Part shown: positions 1 to 10,500 of the stretch, piece by piece
Numbering within the stretch: the first letter of the stretch is position 1
Layout: each line of letters opens with the position of its first letter
NCBI GenBank assembly: GCA_026770585.1
Contig: MU647417.1
Location: 1-13,749, forward strand
Direction of reading: 5' to 3'
Length of the DNA: 13,749 nucleotides
From: Baffinella frigidus
Lineage: Eukaryota > Cryptophyceae > Cryptomonadales > Baffinellaceae
Notes under the pieces: generated by a model
What the model was told of the DNA's origin: nothing
The model's input: only the letters and a program-made list of their open reading frames with translations
Database searches by the model: none
Made by a program: the position numbers and the translations under genes

Positions 1-68
1 ATAATTTATTAATATATGTTACAACATGAAAAAAAAAACAACACCCTAAAGAGATCAGTGTACCCCAC

Positions 69-306
69 CCCACGTTATCATGGTATTATCGTCGAGAATC
101 GCGACGACGTGATGTGCGACCCAGAGGTTAATGACGTTTCTACCAGCTGGAATTGCAATTGCGACAAGGTTGTCGCCCATCTCAGACGCATCGTCGCCAA
201 TGTTATGCGTAATGGACAGGCCCATACCCAACGCGAGATGTCCATTATGACCCGAGGGCAGGCCCCCTGCGGGCCCGCGGCCAAAATGGGTGGGTGCCGA
301 AGCACC
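69..306 (-). CDS. RCC1-repeat-like exon or gene fragment
   Basis: The minus strand has an open frame (342 down to a stop at 55-57) whose translation fits one RCC1 blade. In order it has GHNGHLALGMG, then IGDDASEMGDNL, then IPAGR, then HHVVAILDDN and a closing MITWG. The pattern of Gly-rich start, DDA.EMGDNL core, H..AILDD and terminal WG is typical of RCC1/alpha-tubulin-suppressor-like repeats that form a seven-bladed propeller, usually in binding or regulatory proteins. A possible acceptor (GTGCAG, ending at 307) and a possible donor just after the WG codon (GT at 68-67) would make this a 238-nt internal exon. Only one blade is visible, so it is either one exon of a gene continuing past the left edge or a remnant. 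It points away from the kinase gene. The family match comes from motif recall, not a search. Confidence 0.5.
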
Positions 307-1158
307 CTGCACTAACACTCTTCTACGCAACACGCACATCACTCATCACCCTCCCCGTACTCCTCCTCCGAACCCTCATCTATCGTTTCCTCTTCCTGGT
401 TGCCGTGCGATGTCATACTGCTGCCGTATGACGAGCTTGGACACCACGTCCTCGCTGAGCTTGTACATGGTGCCCAACTAGTCTCTCGAGCGGAACCGCG
501 GCACCGGCGCGCTCAGCCGGAGTTGTGTCGCACGGGCTGTGTCGCTCCTATGTTGATCCTCTTCTCGGATCGACAGATCGACAGAGGATCTATCCTCGGC
601 GATCTGAACGTCTCTCATTGGTTTCAGGCTTTGACCATCACGAAAATGACTTTTGTGATTATAAATGAGTATGAGTGAAAATCACGAGCTGGGAATTTCA
701 TGAGTATGAGTATAGTGAATGAGCTGGGAATTTTCATGATTTTTTCGTGATTTTTCGATCATGGGCGAAAATCATCAAAAAATCATGATTTTTTCGTGAT
801 TTTCATGATTTTTCTTCATGATTTTTTCGTGATTGTTCAATCATGGGCGAAATTTTTGGTGATTATGAGTATGAGTGAGAATCATGAAGGTTTTCCTGGT
901 GAAATTCGAAGTTACTCATGAGTGAGTTTCATGATCGTCAAAGCCTGATTGGTTTCCTTTAGGTCCTTTAGTGCCAAAAAAAAATCTGTCCTCCTGTTTC
1001 TTGGATCCTAAGTCATTTGTCCACTTTTGGAATTGTAAAAAAGTGACTTTTGACGAATAAAGTTGAATTTGACCATCAAGTCACTTGTCCACTTTTGATT
1101 CCAAAGTTGCCTCAACCAAATTTTCTGCCTGAGTTTTCTGCCTGAGTCACAGAGGGAT
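307..1158. other. Intergenic stretch without a convincing gene
   Basis: No gene is supported here. A 30-codon minus-strand ORF (468 to 376, starting MYKLSEDVVSKLV) reads like coding sequence and could be an exon of the same gene as the RCC1 fragment, but it has no clear splice sites. The plus-strand frame at 400-678 overlaps it and is no better. From about 655 to 935 lies the AT-rich ATCATGA repeat block, listed separately. At 1010 and 1078 the motif AAGTCA(T/C)TTGTCCACTTTTG occurs twice, 68 bases apart, with an AAAAAGTGACTTTT segment between. Confidence 0.5.
655..935. repeat. AT-rich ATCATGA/TTTTTCGTGAT repeat block
   Basis: The words ATCATGATTTTTTCGTGATTT, ATCATGGGCGAAA and GAGTATGAGT recur in both direct and inverted order. 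An 18-bp perfect palindrome, AAAAAATCATGATTTTTT, sits at 777-794. The block starts and ends with copies of ATGAGTATGAGTGA (around 665 and 867), so the outer parts are also repeated. Base composition is unlike the GC-rich kinase exons. It lies about 550 bases upstream of the kinase start codon. It could be a decayed inverted-repeat element or a simple-sequence expansion. Confidence 0.6.
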
Positions 1159-1484
1159 TTGACTTGCCGCCGTTTCTTGTCGAGCCCGGGTGCGAGAAAT
1201 CGTTTGGAATCGATTGCGGGGAAGCTGGCGATTCACCCCCCCCCCCGCGCGCCGCCCCCGATCAACGTGGAGAGGGTGCTGGAGATCAGACGCCCACTGC
1301 GCTGCGGCTCCTGTGCTCGGCGAGCAGCAGCGAGAGGAAGACTCCCATCAGTTGCGGGCAAGGAGGACGGGGCAATCGTTTTATTCGTGTAGAGCGGGCA
1401 GGGGGAAGAAGCTGAGAGGAAAGCTCTGGTCATTGCGAAGCAAGACTCGACGAGAACAGGCACATAAGTGCTTGTTGGGAGAGG
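1159..1484 (+). other. Presumed 5' leader / proximal promoter of the kinase gene
   Basis: This GC-rich stretch directly precedes the kinase start codon. It contains a C-run at 1236-1245. In the start codon's frame there is a TGA at 1413-1415 and no ATG between it and 1485, so 1485 is the first usable in-frame start. No TATA box or other core promoter element stands out. Several open frames cross the region on both strands, but none shows a recognisable domain. I treat it as untranslated leader and promoter. Confidence 0.45.
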
Positions 1485-1530
1485 ATGGATGACTATGAGA
1501 TGATCAAGCAGCTCGCCAAGGGCGGGCAAG
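1485..1530 (+). CDS. Kinase exon 1: start and glycine loop
   Basis: Encodes residues 1-15, MDDYEMIKQLAKGGQ, and the first base of G16. It is the N-lobe strand and the ATP-binding loop (AKGGQG, one residue different from the usual GxGxxG). Donor GT is at 1531 (phase 1). The start is fixed by an in-frame TGA at 1413 with no intervening ATG. Confidence 0.88.
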
Positions 1531-4500
1531 GTGATTTTCTCCACATCCCTCCCCGAGTCCGTCATTTTGTGCTCTCTCTCCATCTCCAACCATCCCACAT
1601 GCCAACCCTCTCCTCTCACCCTCACACCCTTCCACCCCAACCCTCTTCTCTCAAACTTTGCACGACGCGTCACGCCTTGAGAGAAAGGCGACAAACCCTG
1701 AGCGCGCTTCCTTCGTTCCAAGTCAAGCTCCGACTCCATACCAAACCGCTTACCCTCTCCTCCCATCCTTGACCCTGACACCCCCGAGCGCGTTGTCCAA
1801 ATTTAATCAAACACTCCTCTCCGACAACCTCAACACACCCTTGACCCGGAGAAAGTTGGACAGCCTCAACAAACCCTTGACCCCGAAACCCTGAGCGCAC
1901 GTTGCCCGCATTGCACCAAAATTTCGAGTGTAATTCTCTCTCTCCGCCCGCGGACCAACCTCAACACACCGGGCAACGCGCTCGGGGTGCCAGGGGCAAA
2001 AGGGTGTTTCGAGGTTGCATCGGGATTCATTTCAATAGAATCCTCGCTCCGCCCATCAAATCATCATCTCGGACCAGGGACGACGTCATGCGTCCGGAGA
2101 AAGTCCCGACAACCTCAACACAGAATAGTCCTCCCCAACCAAGGATCTCCAAGCCCTTGACCCGGAAACCCTGAGTGCGCAGCCGCCTTCATTTCAATAC
2201 CACGCAGGGCTGGAGGGGGGGGTATTCAAAAGTCAGTTTTAGGGGGGGATGGTATTCAAAAGTCAATTTTCATAAGAAAACGGCTCCAAGAACGCGCCAA
2301 TGGCTCCAAGAACACACCTGGAAAACCCTACCCAAGAGCCTGGTGTGGAACGCTCCTCTCGCTCCATAACCCACCCCCAAACCAGACGCCCCAATCCTCT
2401 CCAAAACCAAAACCAGAGCCATCACCTCTAAACCCTAAACCCGAACCCTGCGACCAGGCACGACGTCATGCGCCCGGAGACTTTCCTCCCACTCTTGACC
2501 ATGAAACCCTCAGCGCGCGTTGCCCTCATTGTAACACCCTGGATTTCGCGACTTTATGTGAACCCCAACGAATTCCATCAATCACATCCTCCGATAAAAT
2601 CAAAACCGGCGACCAGGCACGACGTCGTGCGTCCGGAGAAAGTCCGACAACCTCAACACACCCTTGACCCGGAGAAAGTTGGACAGCCTCAACACACCCT
2701 TGACCCCGCAACCCCGAGCGCGCGTTGCCCTCATTTCAATAAATTTCCGACTTTAATTCTCTCTCTCTCCACCCTGGCCTCCCTGTCACCAGGCACGACG
2801 TCGTGCGTCCGGAGAAAGTCTGACAATCTCAAGATGGTCCTCAAGGAGACGGAATGCGACAGCGTCCGGTCAACCCTCCCTACACCCGAAACCCTCAAGA
2901 GACCTTAAACTCCAAACCCTCAAGAGACTCTAAAACCTAAACCCTGAACCCTGAAGCACGAAGCATGAACCGCGAGCCATGCACCAATGCGAGAGCGTCC
3001 GGCCAAAGCTCATTTGGGTTGGGTTGGGGGGGGGGGGGGGGTTGGTGTTCAGGGTTCAGGATTTAAGGTTGAGGGTTGAGGGGTTTGACTTGAGAATAGT
3101 CTCTGACAACCTCAAGGAGACGGAATGCGCGTCCGGTCACCCTCCCTGCCCGCGTTTTCTCTCCAAAGTTGACACATCTGTACCAGAAAATGGGAATGTC
3201 AACTTAAGAATAGTCCGCCATGCATGGAGGCTGTGTTGGTATCAACAAAGGTCTCTCTCTGGTTTTGTTGGCTTGCATGTGCCACACAGTGGACTACGAA
3301 CCTTTCAGCAAAAGTCAACTTGCCTCGAGGCAATTAACTTTGAGGATTTTCTGGTGCAATTTGGTCACGTACCCCCATGGAATCCAGGCCCAACGAAACC
3401 CTCGAAGCCCACCGTGTGGGTAGGTTGCTAAAGCGGAAACAGATTCAATTTGAAACACCTTTAGAGTGTAATTTTCTTCTTAGCCTCGATATAGCTTTGC
3501 TATAGCACACACCTCACCCCTAAGTTAGCAAACAGGTGATTTGTACACATGGCGGCCGCATTCGTGTTTTACACAAGCCTCTCACTGTTTTTTTGCGGCT
3601 TGATGTGGAGGGTTCACACCCCCTTCAATCCGGGAAAAGTGACGACGTTGACTTTGAGGTCCTCCTGGCAGGGCGGGAAACGACGCGCTCAAGGAGGCAA
3701 AGACTCTGCAGGTACTTCCGATTCTTCTAGGGGTTTGGAGTGTTGCCGACTTTTGGATTGATCTGTGGGGTTTGGATGAATACCGATTCTTGTATGTTCG
3801 TAAAAAATGGGGTGTTCGTAACATATGCACCACATGGAGAATTTCGGTGCTTCCTTCCCACCCTTGACCCAGAAACCCTGACGTGATTGGTCTCTCTCTA
3901 GGTCCTGGGTGTAATTGGTGGCGCGTGTGTCGCAGGGCCTGAAACACCACTCGGTGGTCAAGTACAACGACGTCTTCCTCAACTCAGCCAACGGGTACCT
4001 CTCTTCTCTCTCTTTATTACTCTCATGCATGGAATTGAGTGGAGCATTGAGTGAACCGGGATGAACCCCCGTCGTGATTCTCAACTGAATTGAGTGTAAC
4101 GATCGGGAACCCGTCGTGTGGGATCTCTACGATCTGATCAGCATTCCATCAAAAATCTCATTTCACATGTATTTCCTCAGGAGCCTAAATCTCGTGTCAA
4201 ATGCATGTCCTCAGGAACTTACACACATACCTGGAATCAATCTCCTGAGGTACCTACACTGAGTTAATCTCCTTAGGTGAAATGAATCTGTTGGCGGCAG
4301 GTACCTGGTGGTGTGCTGCGCGATGGAGCTCTGCAACCGCGGCGACCTCGCTAACTACCTGTACTCCCATACACCCGAAACCCGAAACCCGAAACCCTAC
4401 ACCGTAAACCCTAAACCCTAAACACCGAACCCCAAACCCCAAACCTCAAACCCCAAACTCTATACCTGAAACCCCAGACCCCACACCCCAAACCCTAAAC

Positions 4501-7500
4501 ACCAAACCCCAAACCCCGAACCCCAAACCTCAAACCCCAAACCCTAAACCTGTAACCCCAGACCCGAAACCCGAAACCCGAAACGCAGGTTCGACAAGAG
4601 GAAGCGGCAGTCGCCGCTCAACGAGCAGGTCCCCCTCCTGAAACCTACACCCGAAACCCGAAACCCGAAACCCGAAACCCGAAACCCTAACTGCGAGTCA
4701 CTCCGAACGAGCCACCCGAAACCCTCACTGCGAGTCACTCCGAATGAGCAACCGTGGTGGATGTCAAGAAGCCTGCCCACTTTGGGTGGCCTACCTCCAC
4801 GACCTCCGCATCCTGCACCTTCTAGATCCTTCTCTAGGAATCTATGTTTGTCCAAGAGGAACTTTCAGATCCTTCTAGAATCTTCTGGATTGTTCTCGAC
4901 GGGCTTATAAATTGACGTGAATGCAAATATGGCAGGTGGTGCGGAGCTGGCTGGGGCAGCTGACAGACGCCCTGGCGTACCTCCACGACCTGCGCATCCT
5001 CCACCGCGACCTCAAGCCCCACAACGTAACCCTAAACCCTACACCCTCAACCCTAAACCCTGAATGTCACCACGACCAAAAGCCCCACAATGTTAAAAAA
5101 TATCCCTTACAGTGTGCAACACCAGCCTAACTCCTGAACACGAAACCCCAATCCGTGAGCCCCAAACCTTAAAACCGCCACCGCTACCGCAAGCGCCACA
5201 ACGTGACCCGAAACCCTAGACCCAACACCCGAACCCCCTAAGCCCCGCAACGTAACCCTAACCCCTGAACGCGACGACCGAATTCCTAAACCCGAAACCC
5301 GAAACCCTACACCCGAAAACCAAAACCCGCGACCTCAGGCCCCACAATGTACCCCTCAACCCTGAACCCTGAACCCTGAACCCTGAACCCGAATTCCTAC
5401 ACCTTGTACTCTACACTTTACACTCTGCACCCAACACGTGACCTCAAGCCCCAAGCCTAAACCCTGAACCCTACCCCGTACACCCGAATCCCTACACCCT
5501 ACACCCTAAATCAGTGTTGTGACCGATCTTAATGTTCGGTTTTTCCACGTGCAGGTGTTTTCAAACAGGGAGGGTGTTCGGAATGTCGGGGGATTTCGGA
5601 ACCCTAGCCCCTGAACCGAATCCATACATCCTACACTCTAAATCAGTGTTGTGACAGATATTGACGTTCGGTTGTGCCAGGTGTTTGGTTCGGTTTCGCA
5701 GGTGTTTTTATCGTTCGGTTTTGCAGGTGTTTTTAAACAGCGAAGGCGTTCTGAAAGTCGGGGATTTCGGCCTCTCCGCGACCCTCGAACACGGTTCCCC
5801 TCTCTGCCCAAATCAACTCATCCGTTCTCAATTTTATCAAAAGAAATAGATATTCAGACTAAATATACCCAATCAACAACCCAAATATGCCCAATTAACA
5901 ACCCTCTAAAACTGTCCCCCACACTACCTAAATCGACCCCACTCATCAACGCTCGAACACGGTTCTCTTCTCTACCAAAATCACCCCCAATCAACCACCC
6001 TTGAACTCGGTTCCCCCACACTGCCCAAATCGACCCCAATCATTTCTCCACACTACCCTAATCGACCACAACCACCGCCCACCTTTGTTCGACCCGAATC
6101 ATCAACCTGTATGTCTGGACAGCGACTTTTTTCTTTACCCCATCTAAATGCGGGGTAACCCCAGCAATTTTCATGATCAAAAAGCGGAGTGGCCGTTTTG
6201 GCATCTGAATGTGGGATGACGTCCCGCAGGGAAGCGCACGAGCCACGTCGGCACGCCGTGCTACCTCGCCCCCGAGGTTCTCGCTCTACCTCCCAGAATG
6301 TGTACCGGAATGCTTTAGATGGACCTTTTACATGTCACGTCCTGGTACAAATTTCTCGATTTCTTAAGTCAAACCGAACGTGGCAACTCGGGAATAGTCG
6401 CTGGGAGGAAAGGCGCTGGGCTCACCGAATTGGTGCGTCCAAATAGACTGAGACAGGGCTGGAGTTTCCTACGTTGGGGGGGTGACGGCCTTGCTGAAAT
6501 AAGTTTCTTCTCCTACCACTTAGCAGCCACCGGGGGCCTCACGGAAACAGTCCATCTAAACGGTTTGTACTAGAATCTTATCCATTGCCCTGGAACCTAA
6601 CCGGAATTTCACCTTGACTTCAAGGCGAAAAGGAACTCGGCCGCTGCTAAGTGGGAAACCCTTTCCCATGAAATCCCTTTCCTCAACTTTTGAAATACTT
6701 CCAGGTTTCTGTGAATCGAGGTCTCCCGTGATTTCCGCGTTTTCTCCTACCGAACCTCTTTTGGTTCCCTATGAATCGCATTCAGTCTCGTATGAATCTC
6801 ATTTCTTCTCCTGGAAAACCCCACCAGCTTCCCAGAGAAACGCAACAATTTTTGTATCAATTATTTTAATTTTTTCACGAATTCTTTCTCTCTGTGCAGC
6901 GGCATCTCCCTTGGTAACGCATGGGACCCACACTCTACACCCCTGAATCAAGCCTTGAAATTCTCGAGCCTGGATCAGGTTATGAACCACGAGGGCTCTT
7001 CCCCGCCCCAAAGTTGACGGATTTGTACCGCGTACCCAACATGTCAACTTACGAATACCCCCCCAGGGGTTCCTCACAACACAGTTATCCGAGGAAACCT
7101 AGTTTTCTTTTATTTGATGGCTACGAAAATTACTACACAAATGCTTTAATATTACTAATAAGAACGAATTATTTTCGTTGCCATCAAATGAAAGAAAAAT
7201 AGGTTTCCCCGGACAAACTCACGAGGATTCCTCGAACCACGACGCATACGGCGAGGCCGGGCTAAAGAATTAGCCTGATCGGGCTAAGGCTTAGCAAAAT
7301 TTGCCTGTCTGAAAGGAGATGTCGAGTAATTAAATATTTAATTAACCTTTAATATTTAATTAAATACCTGGCCGGATGATACCAGGTTATGAATCACGAA
7401 GCCTACGGCGAGGCGGTCGACATGTGGGGCGTCGGGTGCATCGGGTACCCCCCCCGAAACCCGAAACCCGAAGTTTCCCGATGAGTGTGCCTAAAGCGTC

Positions 7501-10500
7501 TTTTTTGTTTCTTTGTTCACAGGTAGGAGATGATGGCGATGCAGTGTGTCTGACACGTTTCTTTTTGTCCATCTACGAGATGATGACACGTTTCTTTGTT
7601 CTTAGGGAGTGTGTCCAACCCGTCTCTTTGTGTCCATGTATGAAATGCTGACACGTTTCTTCGTTCGCAGGTACGAGATGATGACGTTTGAGTGTGTCTG
7701 TCACGTTTCTTGGTTCGTAGCTGCGAGATGTTGACACGGTTCTCCGTTCGCAGGTACGAGATGATGACGCTGGAGTTCCTCTGGGAGAAGAAGGGCCTCC
7801 TCGCGGCGCTCGTCAAAACACAACCCCTCAAGGTGCCACGCCAGAGGGCTCGAAACATCCACTTGTGACATCTTTCTAGGAAAATACCCTGAATACTTAA
7901 GTCAACGACACCAGATCTAGCGTGGATAAGGCGTCGGTTTCCCTCGAGCTCTCTGGCGTGGTGAGCCGCGCGAGGAGTTGACATATCACACAGCGGGCTA
8001 CGAAGGGATTTTCGGCCCAAATCGGGCCACTTTCCGTTACCTTATCCGTAGGAACCCACCCTATGTCCCTACGGATTGCCTACCGTAGGGTCCTAGGTCT
8101 CGTCGCTTATGAGTTATTCAAAATTCCTTCGTGACCCGCTGTGTTGTACCTCCTTTTAATGAAATAATACCTCCTTTTAAACCGGCAATTTTAAATGTGT
8201 ACCGGTATCTGTGATTTTGTACCAGACCGTGTCCCTGATGGGCGCACTGGTACTAAATGTAGACTGGAGTACTCCACGTCCGAGATCCCCCCAAACACAG
8301 CGTCCTTCGAAGGCATTTTTGAATAACCCTTAAGCGATAAGACCCACGACCCTACGGTAGGCAACCCGTAGGGGCATAGGGGGGTTCCTATGGACAAGGT
8401 AACGGAAAGGTGGCCCGAAATGGACCGAAAAGCCCTTCGTAGCCCACTGTGTGGTTTGGCGACACTGCCCTAAACGCGTAACCACAAACCTCAAACTTTA
8501 AAACCTGAACCCCAAACCCCCATCCTCAAACCCTAACCCAGGCGTCGGCCTGGCGAATATTCCATAGGTCCTACGGTAGGTACTTGCTACGGTAGGTACT
8601 ACCGTATGGACATAGGGGGTGCTAAACCCTCAACCCTCACCCAGGCGGCAGCACTGCCGGAAAGGTTCAGCGGCGCGCTCCGCGACTGCGTCGTGTCGGT
8701 GCTTTAAACCCTAAACCCTAAACCCTGACCCTAAACCCTAAACCCTAAACCCTACACCCTAAACACTAAACTCCAAACCCTAAACCCTACACCCTACACC
8801 CTATACACACTAAACCCGAAACCCGAAACACTAAACTCTAAACCCCAAACTCCAAACTCCAAACCCTAAACCCCGAACCCCAAACCTCAAACCCCAAACC
8901 CCACACCCCAAACCCTAAACCCTAAACCCTAAACCCTAAACTCGCAGACGCTTCAGTACAACTCTGGAGCGCGGCCGGACGCGAAGACCCTTCTGATCAA
9001 GATCCGCGCGTCGAAGCGGGGTGGGGGCGACGACCCATATGCCCTCGTAAAGGTTGACCCTAATCCCGAATTCCTGGACCCGAAACCCGAAACCGTCAAA
9101 GCGGGGGGGGGGGGGCGACTCGTATGCCCTCGTCAAGGTGACTGGCTCTGCCTCACTAGGGTTGGCTCACTATGCTTAACTTGACAATAGACTGAGGCAG
9201 AGCTAGAACGTTTGAAAAGGCGCTTCTGGACAAGATCCTGAGGCTGAGATTCGCGCATCCAAGCCGTGCTGGCAAAAGGTTGCCGCCGCGCCACGAAAAG
9301 TCAACAGCATCGCTTTCTTTCTCGCCCTGACTGCGTCGTTAGCCACTTAGCAGCCACCGGGGGCTTCACGGATACAGTCCATCTCAACGATTTGTACTAG
9401 AATCTTATCCATTGCCCTGGAACCTAACCGGAACTTCACCTTGCATTCAAGGCGAAAAGGAACTCGGCCGTTGCTAAGTAGGGTTGACGCCGGAGTTCGG
9501 TCTCCTGGGATAAAACACGCGTTTGGACCCGGTGTGCTTTGAGACAAACCCCCGAAACCTCAAACCCGAATCCCTAAACCCCAAACCCCAAACCCAGGCG
9601 CTGGAGGGATTCGGGATCTCAGACGCTCTCTCGGAAGTCGCTGACTCGGTCAAACCCCAACCCCCAAATCCTAAAAACTAAACATTAAACCCCACCCTCT
9701 AAACCCTAAACCATAAACCATAAACCCTAAACCCTAAACCCTAAACCCAATCCCCAAACCCTGATCCCCCAAACCCTAAACTCCAATTCACAAACCCTCA
9801 AGCCTAGTCCCCAAAACCCAAAACCCAAACCCCAAACCCCAAACCTCAAACCCTAAAGCCTAGTCCCCAACGCCCAAACCCTGATCCCCCCAACCCCACA
9901 CCCGAAACACGAAACCCCACACCCTCATCCCCACCCCTAAACCTCAAACCCAGAAATCTCACTAAAGTCGACGTTGTTTTGATGTAGGTGAAGAAGGGCT
10001 TCGAGTCGTTCTCAGGTGGGTTGGCCACGTTGTGGGGGGGCACGGTACTTAAATCCTCAACCCTCAGCCCTAAACCCTGAACTCTAAACCTGAAACCCTA
10101 AACCCTAAACCCCAGACCCTACACCCTAAACCCTAAACCCTAAACCCGAAACCCTGAACCCTGAACCCTAAACCCCAAGCCCCAAACCCCACACCCACAC
10201 CCCAGACCCCAACACCCAAAACCCAAAACCCACAACCCAAACCCCAGTCCCCAACCCCCAAACCCCGAACTCCAAACTCCAAACCCTGTCTCGATCGTGT
10301 CTGTTTGTTTTTCAACCGAGCGTGGTCCTATCTTAGCACACCACCCACAGGGCTGCACATGCGCGATGTCCCGCTCCTTCCCCGCTCCCGCTCGCTCGCC
10401 TCCCCTCGCATCCTGGTTTTTGGTTTTGTCATTTAGGGTCTGGGGTTTACGGTTTACGGTTCAGGGGTTATTTACGGTTTACGGTCTCCTGCACCCCCGA

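Larger units (their letters stand above)
2869..3671 (+). repeat. Intron 2: exon-2 tail copy, G-run and a MITE
   Basis: A copy of exon 2's tail lies at 3102-3135 (TCTGACAACCTCAAGGAGAC then GGAATGCGCGTCCG) and is followed by a donor-like GT at 3136 and the same CACCCTCCCT context. It lacks 12 bases between two CTCAAG words and 4 more near its end, so it is frameshifted. A shorter piece (GCGAGAGCGTCCG) is at 2988. A run of 16 G occupies 3026-3041, followed by GGGTTCAGG/GAGGGTTGAGG, the G-rich strand of the heptamers. A 43-bp inverted-end repeat (3164-3206) and a MITE (3282-3419) follow. A short palindrome, TATAGCTTTGCTATA, is at 3490. Confidence 0.7.
6277..7385 (+). repeat. Intron 9: two inverted-repeat elements and exon-10 head copies
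   Basis: It contains a 139-bp element shared with intron 13 (6516-6654), a 43-bp inverted-end repeat (7009-7051) and a foldback element (7089-7212), all listed separately. Exon 10's head recurs at 6979-6998 (CAG|GTTATGAACCACGAGG, with acceptor) and its next part at 7234-7258 (GAACCACGACGCATACGGCG). An AT-rich inverted segment including the 18-bp palindrome TAATTAAATATTTAATTA lies at 7327-7344, about 40 bases before the real exon. I see nothing recognisable in 6277-6500 and 6660-6970. Confidence 0.7.
7833..8644 (+). repeat. Intron 11: MITE at the donor, long foldback element, exon-12 acceptor copy
   Basis: An inverted-repeat element (7836-7961) starts right after the donor, and a 469-bp foldback element spans 7986-8454; both are listed separately. 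Next come heptamers (8475-8540). ACCCAG|GCGTCGGCCTGG at 8537-8553 imitates the exon 12 boundary ACCCAG|GCGGCAGCACTG. A small palindromic remnant is at 8562-8616. Confidence 0.7.

Noticed and set aside
400-678. 92-residue plus-strand frame
   Set aside because: It has no domain, runs into the AT-rich repeat block, and competes with a minus-strand frame of similar quality.
1233-1781. 182-residue minus-strand frame
   Set aside because: It lies across kinase exon 1 and the leader, shows no domain, and is favoured by GC-rich composition.
6614-6946. 110-residue plus-strand frame in intron 9
   Set aside because: It overlaps the end of MITE B and has no recognisable motif. The kinase exons on both sides join in phase without it.
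7445-7753. CRISPR-like array
   Set aside because: The spaced repeats contain acceptor and exon sequence with irregular spacing, and the DNA is eukaryotic with introns.
7517-8020. 167-residue minus-strand frame
   Set aside because: It reads through the intron 10 acceptor array, exon 11 and MITE D in antisense.
10133-10358. Minus-strand frames with repeating GFRV / GLGF residues (also at 4254-4442, 4544-4855, 9846-10043)
   Set aside because: They are translations of the TTTGGGG/TTTAGGG heptamers. Seven-base units that are repeated stay open by chance and give low-complexity proteins. They overlap kinase introns and exons on the opposite strand.
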